NCBI GenBank assembly: GCA_029977615.1
Contig: JAPOKO010000015.1
Location: 1 to 33,489, forward strand
Direction of reading: 5' to 3'
DNA length: 33,489 nt
From: a bacterium
GTDB lineage: Bacteria > Actinomycetota > Acidimicrobiia > Acidimicrobiales > Ilumatobacteraceae
In this document: piece by piece, positions 24,035-31,481 of the stretch
How positions within the stretch are numbered: the first letter of the stretch is position 1
How the letters are laid out: the number at the start of each line of letters is the position of its first letter
Translations under genes and position numbers: made by a program
Notes under the pieces: model-generated
The model's input: the letters and a program-made list of their open reading frames with translations, nothing else
Database searches by the model: none
What the model was told of the DNA's origin: nothing

Positions 24035-24640
24035 GTGTCTACCAACGGCGTAATTGCAAGTCTGCTTGTCGTACGACATGGACAATCGTTATGGAATATC
24101 GAAGAGCGTTGGCAAGGTCGCGCCGACATCGAACTCAGTGATCTTGGCATTGCACAAGCACATCAGGCCGCACAACGTTTAGGAACTTTTGACTACATCG
24201 CTTCCAGCACATTGTTACGTGCGCTACGAACTGCGCACATCATTTCTGAAGCGCAAGGAGTTGGTCCTGTAGAAACCGACGAGCGACTTCAGGAAACACA
24301 TGTTGGCCCGTGGGAAGGTTTGACTCGCACGCAAATTGAAGAACGATGGCCGGGGTTTTTAGCATCACGAACTAAACCGGAAGGGTTTGAATCTGACGAA
24401 GCGATTGTTGAGCGCCTCACCGATGCATTCATTGATATTGGTCAACGATGTGAAGGTGGAACAGCACTCATCATTAGTCATAGTGGAGTCATTCGCACAT
24501 TGCGTCATGTACTTGGCGCGAGCAATCCCCGTTTGCCAAACCTTGGCGGCAGTTGGTTCCATGTGCATCGCGATAATCGCATTAGCGTTGGAGATCTCGT
24601 CACACTCGTCGACGATGACCTCACCACAGAATCGCTGTAA
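24035..24640 (+). CDS. Histidine phosphatase family protein (phosphoglycerate mutase-like)
   Basis: Branch 1 histidine phosphatase fold. The phospho-accepting histidine lies in LLVVRHGQSLWNIEERWQG and the second catalytic histidine in LIISHSGVIRTLRHVLG, with ETHVGPWEGLT as proton-donor region. About 200 residues, nearer broad-specificity phosphatases than true glycolytic mutase. The start is uncertain: GTG 24035 has no clear ribosome site, and a TTG at 23990 would overlap the divergent MoaD-type gene; a leaderless message is possible. A mutase-type gene also lies near mshA in mycobacteria. The MFS gene follows after 2 bases. Confidence 0.87.
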   Translation: MSTNGVIASLLVVRHGQSLWNIEERWQGRADIELSDLGIAQAHQAAQRLGTFDYIASSTLLRALRTAHIISEAQGVGPVETDERLQETHVGPWEGLTRTQIEERWPGFLASRTKPEGFESDEAIVERLTDAFIDIGQRCEGGTALIISHSGVIRTLRHVLGASNPRLPNLGGSWFHVHRDNRISVGDLVTLVDDDLTTESL

Positions 24641-24642
24641 CC

Positions 24643-25821
24643 ATGCTCAATCGACTTCTTGATGATTCTTTTGATAAAGAAATTCGCCGCAACATCACTG
24701 CGGTCACCATTGCAAGGCTTGTAGCCAACGCCGCGTATCGATTTGCCCCGTTGTTTCTAGCAACGATCGCGCGAGGATTTGATGTTTCTCTTTCCACGCT
24801 TGGTTTTGCCATTTTTGTAAGCGAACTTTCCGGCTTTGCCTCACCACTTGCTGGACGCATAGTCGATCGTCTGACGCATCGCAACAGCATGGTGCTCGGT
24901 CTCGCTGGATCAGCAATTGGTTGCACCATTGCAGCAGTGTCTAGTTCGCCACTGATGTTTGCCGTTGGAGTAACCGTTCTTGCACTGACAAAACAAAGTT
25001 TCGACCTAGGACTTGGTGCATGGATTGCAGACCACGTTCCCTACAACCAGCGCGGAAAAATTGTTGGGCTCACTGAAACCGCATGGGCACTTGGATTGCT
25101 TGTTGGAGTTTCGGTGATGGGTTTGATCACTGCTGCAACTAACTGGCGTATTGGTTTTTCATTTGCCGTCTTGTGTCTGGTGGTTTCAACCGTTGTTATT
25201 TTCAATCGTGTTACCAATGAAGTCCGTGAGGTTCACGAGAGTCGTAGCACTACACCGCAACGAGTCACTGGCAACTCGTGGTTGGTAGTTGCCACCATGT
25301 TTTTCATTATGTGCAGTGCACAAAATTTGTTTGTAACGTTCGGTGCTTGGCTTGAAGATGAATTTCAATTTGGTGCAGCTCGGCTTGCAGTCACAGGTTT
25401 TTCTCTTGGACTTGTTGAACTTGCTGCTTCGGTAAGTAGTTCGCGTCAAACCGACAAGTGGGGCAAAGAACGAAGCATTGCATTCGGAGCACTACTTGTT
25501 ATCCCTGGCGGCATCTTTCTCGTTCTTGGTTCTCAGAACTTGATCGTTGGACTGATTGGCGTATTTGTTTATTTCCTCGGTTTCGAATTCTCGGTGGTCA
25601 GCCTGTTGCCGTTAGCCACAAAACTTGTTCCAAACAGCCCAGGAACAGGGCTTGGTTGGGTACTTGGCGCTGGAACGCTTGGGCGTGCGGTGATGGCCAT
25701 TGTTGCCACCAATTTGTTTGAATCATTTGGCGTACGTGGCCCAGCTTTAATGGGTGCGTTCTTCGGTCTACTTGGTGCGATCACCATTACGCGTTATCAA
25801 CGCGTAATGGCAACAAATTAA
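24643..25821 (+). CDS. Major facilitator superfamily transporter
   Basis: A 392-residue protein with about twelve predicted membrane helices. The loop between helices 2 and 3 reads SPLAGRIVDRLTHRNS, matching the MFS GxxxDRxGRR signature; a second loop, SSSRQTDKWGKERS, lies in the middle of the second half. Substrate cannot be read from sequence. The ATG follows the phosphatase stop after 2 bases, so they form a pair. Its stop overlaps the convergent NAD+ synthetase stop by 4 bases at the palindrome TTAA. Confidence 0.92.
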   Translation: MLNRLLDDSFDKEIRRNITAVTIARLVANAAYRFAPLFLATIARGFDVSLSTLGFAIFVSELSGFASPLAGRIVDRLTHRNSMVLGLAGSAIGCTIAAVSSSPLMFAVGVTVLALTKQSFDLGLGAWIADHVPYNQRGKIVGLTETAWALGLLVGVSVMGLITAATNWRIGFSFAVLCLVVSTVVIFNRVTNEVREVHESRSTTPQRVTGNSWLVVATMFFIMCSAQNLFVTFGAWLEDEFQFGAARLAVTGFSLGLVELAASVSSSRQTDKWGKERSIAFGALLVIPGGIFLVLGSQNLIVGLIGVFVYFLGFEFSVVSLLPLATKLVPNSPGTGLGWVLGAGTLGRAVMAIVATNLFESFGVRGPALMGAFFGLLGAITITRYQRVMATN

Positions 25822-27509
25822 CCGCGATACGCATTCGTAATTGGCAGGCGCCTGTCTTTACCGAAAGCTTTCAACGAAACGCGAACCCCTGGAGGACCCT
25901 GACGGCGTTTGTACTCGTTCACATCAACCAATCGTGAAATGCGTCGAACAAGTGCCTCGTCAAACCCGAGCGCGATGATTTCAGCTGCAGTGCGATCTTG
26001 CTCGACATACAGTTCCAAAATTGGATCCAATACTTCATAAGGCGGCAACGATTGGTCATCACGTTGATCTGGTCTCAATTCGGCAGAAGGTGGCTTGGTA
26101 ATCACTGCCTCGGGAATCACTTCGCGCCCTGCGCGCATATTGACAAAGCGGCATAGCTCATACACCGTGGTCTTCAACAAGTCTTTAATAACTGCATAAC
26201 CACCGACCGAGTCCCCATACAGCGTGAAGTAACCAACTGCGAGTTCGCTCTTATTCCCCGTTGTCAAAACCATCCAGCCAAACTTGTTTGACAGTGCCAT
26301 CAAAGTGGTTCCACGCACACGACTCTGCAAGTTCTCTTCGGTGAGATCAGCTGCCCTACCTGCGAAACTTTCTGCAGTCATGTCGAGGTACGCAGCAAAC
26401 GCTGGCTCAATCGAAATGGTTTGCATATCTATTCCGAGGTTGCTTGCCAACAGCGCTGCATCGGTTCGAGAGCCTTCGCTGGAATAACGGGAAGGCATTG
26501 AAACACCATGTACGTGTTGTGAACCAAGTGCTTCAACTGCAATAGCGGCAACAATGGCGGAGTCGATTCCGCCCGATAGACCAATGACTACATCGGTGAA
26601 TCCGTTCTTGCGCACATAGTCGCGAGTGCCCAGAACAAGCGCACCAAAAACTTGTTCCATGTCTGACGAGTTTGAAGCAATTGCTCCTTCACGCCAAGCA
26701 CCATTTGCACGAGTTGATTGTGAAATCTCAATCACTGAAACGTCGCTTGCAACGCTCGATTTGTTTACTGCAATATCAATGAACGACAAACTTTCCTCAA
26801 ACTGCTCAGCGCGCATCAATAATTCACCACGATGGTCAAACACCATGCTTCCGCCATCAAACACCAACTCATCCTGACCACAGACTTGATTCACATACAC
26901 AATTGCGCATGTATTTGTTCGTGCACGGTCACTCACCATGTGTTGACGCTCGTCAAACTTCCCACGGTGATAAGGCGAACCGTTGATATTGATATTCAGC
27001 GTTGCACCGGCTTTAGCTTGTTTCTGAACTGGTCCGTCGGCTTGCCAGATATCTTCGCAAATCGTGACACCAACAGGCACACCGCAAATAGTGAACAGTG
27101 AGAACGATGAACCGGGAATGAAATAGCGCTCTTCGTCAAACACGCTGTAGTTCGGTAGCAGTTGTTTGTTGTATGTGCCGTGCAAAGTCCCATTCGACGC
27201 AATGGCAGCCGAATTCGAAAGTGACCCCAATGTTCCGTCAACAAAACCAAACACTGCGACGCAACCCTGAGTTTCAGCCACGATCTCACGCATCGCCTGC
27301 TGATTTTCAGCCACGAAGCCAGATTTCAGCACGAGGTCTTCGGGCGGGTAACCGGTGATCGAAAGTTCTGGAAAGGCCACGATGTCGCAGCCTGCTTCGT
27401 TCGCAGCGGCATACATCTCTCGGATTTGGCGTGAATTGCCCGCAATATCGCCAACTACGGGGTTGAACTGGGCTAATCCCACCCGCACGTGTTGAGTCGC
27501 TACCGCCAC
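25818..27509 (-). CDS. nadE: Glutamine-dependent NAD+ synthetase
   Basis: Final step of NAD+ synthesis, amidating nicotinate adenine dinucleotide with ammonia from glutamine. The N-terminal nitrilase-type glutaminase shows its triad: Glu in VAFPELSITGYPPEDL, Lys in YNKQLLPNYSVFDEERYF and Cys in GVTICEDIWQ. The C-terminal synthetase has the ATP loop VIGLSGGIDSAIVAAIA and LTTGNKSELAVGYFTLYGD. The 563 residues are typical of the two-domain enzyme. It starts at GTG 27509, divergent from glnII across a 134-base region with GlnR-like repeats, which would fit its glutamine use. Confidence 0.96.
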   Translation of the reverse strand: MAVATQHVRVGLAQFNPVVGDIAGNSRQIREMYAAANEAGCDIVAFPELSITGYPPEDLVLKSGFVAENQQAMREIVAETQGCVAVFGFVDGTLGSLSNSAAIASNGTLHGTYNKQLLPNYSVFDEERYFIPGSSFSLFTICGVPVGVTICEDIWQADGPVQKQAKAGATLNININGSPYHRGKFDERQHMVSDRARTNTCAIVYVNQVCGQDELVFDGGSMVFDHRGELLMRAEQFEESLSFIDIAVNKSSVASDVSVIEISQSTRANGAWREGAIASNSSDMEQVFGALVLGTRDYVRKNGFTDVVIGLSGGIDSAIVAAIAVEALGSQHVHGVSMPSRYSSEGSRTDAALLASNLGIDMQTISIEPAFAAYLDMTAESFAGRAADLTEENLQSRVRGTTLMALSNKFGWMVLTTGNKSELAVGYFTLYGDSVGGYAVIKDLLKTTVYELCRFVNMRAGREVIPEAVITKPPSAELRPDQRDDQSLPPYEVLDPILELYVEQDRTAAEIIALGFDEALVRRISRLVDVNEYKRRQGPPGVRVSLKAFGKDRRLPITNAYRG

Positions 27510-27533
27510 AACTTCAGGCTAGGGGTCTACAAC

Positions 27534-27560
27534 TTCACAAAGCGTTCACATTTGGGCAAC
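27534..27560. promoter_or_regulatory. Candidate GlnR-type operator (three half-sites, AC-n9-AC-n9-AC)
   Basis: TTCAC-n6-TTCAC-n6-GCAAC places the AC dinucleotides at 27537, 27548 and 27559, exactly 11 bases apart. Actinobacterial GlnR sites are described as repeated gTnAC/GaAAC halves with n6 spacing, or AC-n9-AC. It lies between nadE and glnII, 84 bases before the glnII start. Role inferred. Confidence 0.45.
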
Positions 27561-27596
27561 GGGGGCGAAATCCCCATGTTGGAGACTAACTCTGTA

Positions 27597-27625
27597 CCCG
27601 AATTCGGGGTTATGGCCCGAATTCT
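27597..27625. repeat. Palindrome CCCGAATTCGGG with a second CCCGAATTC copy
   Basis: A perfect 12-base palindrome at 27597-27608 is followed 19 bases from its start by another CCCGAATTC at 27616-27624. Both lie within 50 bases upstream of glnII and could be a regulator site. Confidence 0.5.
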
Positions 27626-27632
27626 CAACCGG

Positions 27633-27638
27633 AAGGAA
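27633..27638 (+). promoter_or_regulatory. Ribosome binding site of glnII
   Basis: AAGGAA five bases before the ATG at 27644, one of the clearer Shine-Dalgarno sites in the window. Confidence 0.65.
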
Positions 27639-27643
27639 ATGAC

Positions 27644-28744
27644 ATGCCATATCAAGCGGAATACATCTGGATCGACGGCCATAAGCCAACTCCAATGCTG
27701 CGTTCGAAGACCAAGATTCTTGCGAACAGCGTAAAGACTCCTCCAATTTGGGGTTTTGATGGTTCATCAACCGAACAAGCAACTGGTGACGCATCAGACT
27801 GCATGTTAAAGCCAGTGTTTACTTGTCCAGATCCAATTCGTGGTGGCAAAAACATTTTGGTGTTGTGTGAAGTAATGCTTGCTCAGACAGAGAAGCCACA
27901 CCCAACTAATACTCGTGCGCTTTGCGCAGAAGTATCAAAGAAGTATGCAGCACACGGAATGATCTACGGCATCGAACAGGAATACACCATGATGCGCCTT
28001 GATGGTCGTCCATACGGATTCCCAGAGGCTGGCGGCGAACCTGCACCACAAGGTCCGTATTACTGCGGCGTTGGTGCCGGCCGTGTGATGGGTCGCCAAA
28101 TTATCGAGGAGCACACATGGGCATGCATCGAAGCTGGTCTCATGATTGAAGGAACAAATGCAGAAGTAATGCCTGGTCAGTGGGAGTTTCAAATTGGTGC
28201 AGCAGACGCACTTACCGTAAGTGACCACATGATGGTTGCTCGATGGTTGCTCGACCGCATTGCAGAAGATCACGACGTGGTCATCTCGTATGCAGCGAAG
28301 CCACAAAAAGGTGACTGGAACGGAGCAGGTGCACACACCAACTTCTCAACGAAGGCAATGCGTGGAAGTTATGCAGCAATTGAAGCAGCATGCGATGCAC
28401 TTGGATCACGCGTGATGGAACACGTCAACAACTACGGAGATGACATTCAAAGCCGCCTCACTGGCAAACATGAAACTGCTCCTTGGGACAAGTTCAGCTA
28501 CGGCGTATCAAACCGTGGAGCATCCGTGCGCATTCCTTGGCAAGTTGCTCGTGATGGCAAGGGTTACGCAGAAGACCGTCGTCCAAACGCAAACGTTGAT
28601 CCATACGTGGTGACACGCCTGATTATGGAAACGGTATGCGGAGCCGCAAAGGTGCCAACTGCAAGCACCAAGGCTCCGAAGAAAGCCGTCAAAAAGAAGG
28701 CCCCAGCAAAGACCAAGGTTGCAACCAAAAAGAAAAAGAAGTAG
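27644..28744 (+). CDS. glnII: Type II glutamine synthetase with lysine-rich C-terminal tail
   Basis: ATP-dependent synthesis of glutamine from glutamate and ammonia by the eukaryote-like GSII form. Characteristic segments are WGFDGSSTEQATGDASDC, YGIEQEYTMMRLDGRPYGFP, GTNAEVMPGQWEFQIG, WNGAGAHTNFSTKAMR and SNRGASVRIPWQV. The conserved core ends near residue 340. Residues 341-366 are an Ala/Lys/Pro tail with 13 Lys in the last 25 residues, ending in five Lys, which is not usual for the family. ATG 27644 has AAGGAA five bases upstream. A strong terminator follows. Confidence 0.95.
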   Translation: MPYQAEYIWIDGHKPTPMLRSKTKILANSVKTPPIWGFDGSSTEQATGDASDCMLKPVFTCPDPIRGGKNILVLCEVMLAQTEKPHPTNTRALCAEVSKKYAAHGMIYGIEQEYTMMRLDGRPYGFPEAGGEPAPQGPYYCGVGAGRVMGRQIIEEHTWACIEAGLMIEGTNAEVMPGQWEFQIGAADALTVSDHMMVARWLLDRIAEDHDVVISYAAKPQKGDWNGAGAHTNFSTKAMRGSYAAIEAACDALGSRVMEHVNNYGDDIQSRLTGKHETAPWDKFSYGVSNRGASVRIPWQVARDGKGYAEDRRPNANVDPYVVTRLIMETVCGAAKVPTASTKAPKKAVKKKAPAKTKVATKKKKK

Positions 28745-28771
28745 CTCGCCCATAAGGCAGAAATAAAGCCT

Positions 28772-28814
28772 CAACGGCACCGAGGATCCGGTTCCTCGGT
28801 GCCGTTGTTTATTT
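28772..28814 (+). terminator. Strong intrinsic terminator after glnII
   Basis: A perfect 15-bp stem, CAACGGCACCGAGGA / TCCTCGGTGCCGTTG, with a 6-base loop, followed by TTTATTTAT. It lies 27 bases after the glnII stop and 20 bases before the next glutamine synthetase gene, so the two genes are probably expressed separately or by attenuation. Confidence 0.9.
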
Positions 28815-28833
28815 ATGGAGGCAGACTGTAGAG

Positions 28834-30180
28834 ATGTCCACCATGCACGAACACCAACGCGACTACGTTCTGCGCACCGTTGAAGAGCGCGGTATTCGGT
28901 TGGTACGACTGTGGTTTACCGATGTTCTCGGAAACCTGAAGTCATTTGCCATCAGCCCTGCTGAAATGGAAAATGCACTCAATGACGGCATGAGCTTTGA
29001 TGGATCATCCATCGACGGCTACAGCCGTGTTCAGGAAAGCGACGTACTCGCAATTCCCGACGCCAACACGTTTGAAGTATTGCCATGGGCAGATGCGAAA
29101 GGCGCAGAAGCTCGCGTGTTCTGCGATATTGCAAAACTTGATGGAACTGCATTTGATGGCGACCCGCGCCAAGTATTGCGTCGCAACTTAAGTGCGGCGC
29201 GCGACAAGGGCTACTCGTTTTACATTGCTCCAGATATCGAGTACTTCTACTTCGCTCCACCAGACGGCACGAACAAGCCGGTGTTACTTGATCAGGGAGG
29301 ATTCTTCGACTTAACAAGTACCGACATTGCTAGTTCATTGCGCAAAGAAACGATTCGCACGCTCGAGACCATGAGTATTCCAGTGGAATACAGCTTCCAC
29401 GAAGACGCACCGAGCCAACATGAAATTGATCTGCGACACACCGATGCGCTCACTATGGCTGACAGCGTGATGACATTCCGTTTTGTGGTGAAGGAAATTG
29501 CTGCCTTGCACGATGTGCATGCAACGTTTATGCCGAAGCCGCTTGAAACCATTCAGGGTTCAGGAATGCACTTACACCTTTCACTCTTTGAAGGTGAGAA
29601 TAATGCCTTTCATAGTGCAGACGACCCCTACAACTTGTCGCCAACTGCAAAGAGTTTCATGGCCGGCCTGTTGCACCATGCAGCAGAGATCACTGCGGTC
29701 ACCAACCAGACCATCAACTCTTACAAACGACTTGTTCCTGGATTTGAAGCACCGGTACATATTTCGTGGGCACGCAACAATCGCAGTGGTCTCATTCGCG
29801 TTCCAATTCCAAAACGTGGAAGCGATTCTGCAACTCGCATTGAATATCGTTCACCAGACCCAGCTTGTAACCCGTATCTGGCCTTCTCGGTCATCTTGGC
29901 TGCTGGCATGCGCGGAATTGAACAGGGTTACGAATTGCCAGCCGAAGCCGATGCAAACCTCTTCGAAATGGACGATGCTGCACTTGAAAAAATGGGCATC
30001 CAACAATTACCGCAGTCGCTGTCCGATGCATTGCGTGTAATGGAGAAGTCAACCCTTGTTGCAGATGCTTTAGGTGACCACATTTTCGAATGGTTCTTGC
30101 GTAACAAGCGTGCAGAGTGGCGCTCGTACAAAACCCACATCAGCGAATACGAACTCGGCCGCTATCTCAAGTCCATTTAA
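28834..30180 (+). CDS. glnA2: Type I glutamine synthetase, GlnA2-like, without adenylylation tyrosine
   Basis: A second, unrelated-form glutamine synthetase (448 residues). The N-terminus LRTVEERGIRLVRLWFTDVLG and SFDGSSIDGYSRVQESD resemble mycobacterial GlnA2. Active-site segments are APDIEYFYF, GSGMHLHLSLFEG, LVPGFEAPVHISWARNNRSG and ATRIEYRSPDPACNPYLAF. Where adenylylated GSI has the NLYDL tyrosine, this protein has NLFEM with F377, so control by GlnE is unlikely. Some GSI paralogues act on polyamines or other amines, so glutamate is likely but not certain as substrate. GGAGG lies 12 bases before the ATG. Confidence 0.93.
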   Translation: MSTMHEHQRDYVLRTVEERGIRLVRLWFTDVLGNLKSFAISPAEMENALNDGMSFDGSSIDGYSRVQESDVLAIPDANTFEVLPWADAKGAEARVFCDIAKLDGTAFDGDPRQVLRRNLSAARDKGYSFYIAPDIEYFYFAPPDGTNKPVLLDQGGFFDLTSTDIASSLRKETIRTLETMSIPVEYSFHEDAPSQHEIDLRHTDALTMADSVMTFRFVVKEIAALHDVHATFMPKPLETIQGSGMHLHLSLFEGENNAFHSADDPYNLSPTAKSFMAGLLHHAAEITAVTNQTINSYKRLVPGFEAPVHISWARNNRSGLIRVPIPKRGSDSATRIEYRSPDPACNPYLAFSVILAAGMRGIEQGYELPAEADANLFEMDDAALEKMGIQQLPQSLSDALRVMEKSTLVADALGDHIFEWFLRNKRAEWRSYKTHISEYELGRYLKSI

Positions 30181-30188
30181 TTGCCATC

Positions 30189-30896
30189 ATGACTAGCGAC
30201 CGTCTCTCCCAATTGCTCGCAGTGTTTCCATCGCCTGCACCTATTGATCTTGCACGCACGCTTGATTTGGCTGGGTTTCGTTGGAAAGCCGTCGCATCTG
30301 CAGACGATGCGGCAAAAAGCGAACCTGCCGAGGGCTGGTCTGGAGCCATCATCATGTGCGACGAGGATCCTGAGGGTGGCTGGTCGCTTTGTCGTTCTCT
30401 GCGTAAGCGCGATGTTCCCGTCGAACGAATTTTGGTGCTTGTCAACGGCAGCCAATTGCAAGATTTAGATTTGCGTGACGATCTGTACGACGACTTCTGC
30501 CTCGCGCCGTTTCACCCTCGCGAGCTTGAAGCCCGGCTGCGCCATTTGTTCTGGTTTGAAATCAAAGGCAACCGCGAGTCACTTATTGAATACAGCGGAC
30601 TGATTTTGAATGTTGAAACCTATCAAGCATCATTTGGTGGTCACGCACTAGACCTCACGTTCATGGAATATGAACTGTTGAAGTTTTTGGCACAAAACCC
30701 CGGCAAAGTATTCTCACGTGAAACCTTGTTGTCTCGTGTTTGGGGATACGAATACTTTGGTGGTGCACGCACAGTCGACGTGCACATACGTCGTTTACGG
30801 GCAAAACTCGGCGAAGAACACGCCAACCTAATCCAAACTGTGCGCAGTGTTGGCTACCGCTTCGGACAGTCGAAGTGGTCAGCAGGCAATAACTAA
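30189..30896 (+). CDS. glnR: Atypical OmpR-type orphan response regulator resembling GlnR
   Basis: GlnR is the global nitrogen regulator of actinobacteria. The C-terminal winged helix matches it closely as I recall it: LDLTFMEYELLKFLAQNPG, VFSRETLLSRVWGYEYFGG, RTVDVHIRRLRAKLGEEH, TVRSVGYRF. The receiver domain (residues 1-120) is degenerate: the phospho-Asp position falls at Met56/Cys57 and the KPF lysine is Ala106 (LAPF), so phosphorylation control is unlikely, as reported for GlnR. ATG 30189 is 8 bases after glnA2 and gives 235 residues. No histidine kinase is nearby. The position beside two glutamine synthetases fits. Confidence 0.85.
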   Translation: MTSDRLSQLLAVFPSPAPIDLARTLDLAGFRWKAVASADDAAKSEPAEGWSGAIIMCDEDPEGGWSLCRSLRKRDVPVERILVLVNGSQLQDLDLRDDLYDDFCLAPFHPRELEARLRHLFWFEIKGNRESLIEYSGLILNVETYQASFGGHALDLTFMEYELLKFLAQNPGKVFSRETLLSRVWGYEYFGGARTVDVHIRRLRAKLGEEHANLIQTVRSVGYRFGQSKWSAGNN

Positions 30897-31474
30897 ACCA
30901 ACGCTGTGACGAGCGTTGTTGCACCAATAACAAAAAACAGCAGAGCTGCAGTTCGTTGAATAACGCGAAGCGGAACTTTTGTTGTTAGCCACGAACCTGT
31001 AAGCACGGCAAGACCAGACACAGACGAAAGCGCAATCACCGCACCGCACGCAACCGCAAATGGATCATTAAATCGTGCGGCAAAACCAGCTGTTGCAAGT
31101 TGCGTCAGATCACCAAACTCGGCAACCAAAATGACGGATGCGGAAGTCCATGCAACACGTGAGTTCGACATCGTGGTTGACCAATTATCTGTTGACTCTT
31201 CGTCATCATCTTTTCCAGCACGCCATGTCAGTACACCACCAACAATGAACAAGGCTCCTACTAGTAATTGAATAGGGCGCTCGGGCAGGCGTGATAGTGC
31301 GGAGCCAAAAATTACTGCAATAACAACGTGAATTGCATAGGCAGTAGTTACACCAATCCACACCGGGATTTTGCGGCGAAAATGCGTCGAAAGCAACAGT
31401 GTTGCAAACATCGTTTTGTCAGGAAGTTCTGCCAGAAACACCGCAACAAGGGTGACGATTGCATGTTGGAACAT
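30893..31474 (-). CDS. GDT1/TMEM165 (UPF0016) family cation transporter
   Basis: Membrane protein of the family that moves Mn2+ or Ca2+ against protons. The two inverted halves carry the signature acidic motif: AELPDKTMFATLLLS near residue 15 and AEFGDLTQLATAGFA near residue 118. Six membrane helices are predicted, three per half, joined by a charged loop (AGKDDDEESTDN). In the first motif Pro replaces the common Gly (ExGDK). ATG 31474 (193 residues) is 7 bases after the amidohydrolase stop; a longer frame would overlap it. The stop overlaps the convergent regulator stop by 4 bases. Confidence 0.9.
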   Translation of the reverse strand: MFQHAIVTLVAVFLAELPDKTMFATLLLSTHFRRKIPVWIGVTTAYAIHVVIAVIFGSALSRLPERPIQLLVGALFIVGGVLTWRAGKDDDEESTDNWSTTMSNSRVAWTSASVILVAEFGDLTQLATAGFAARFNDPFAVACGAVIALSSVSGLAVLTGSWLTTKVPLRVIQRTAALLFFVIGATTLVTALV

Positions 31475-31481
31475 GTCGTGT

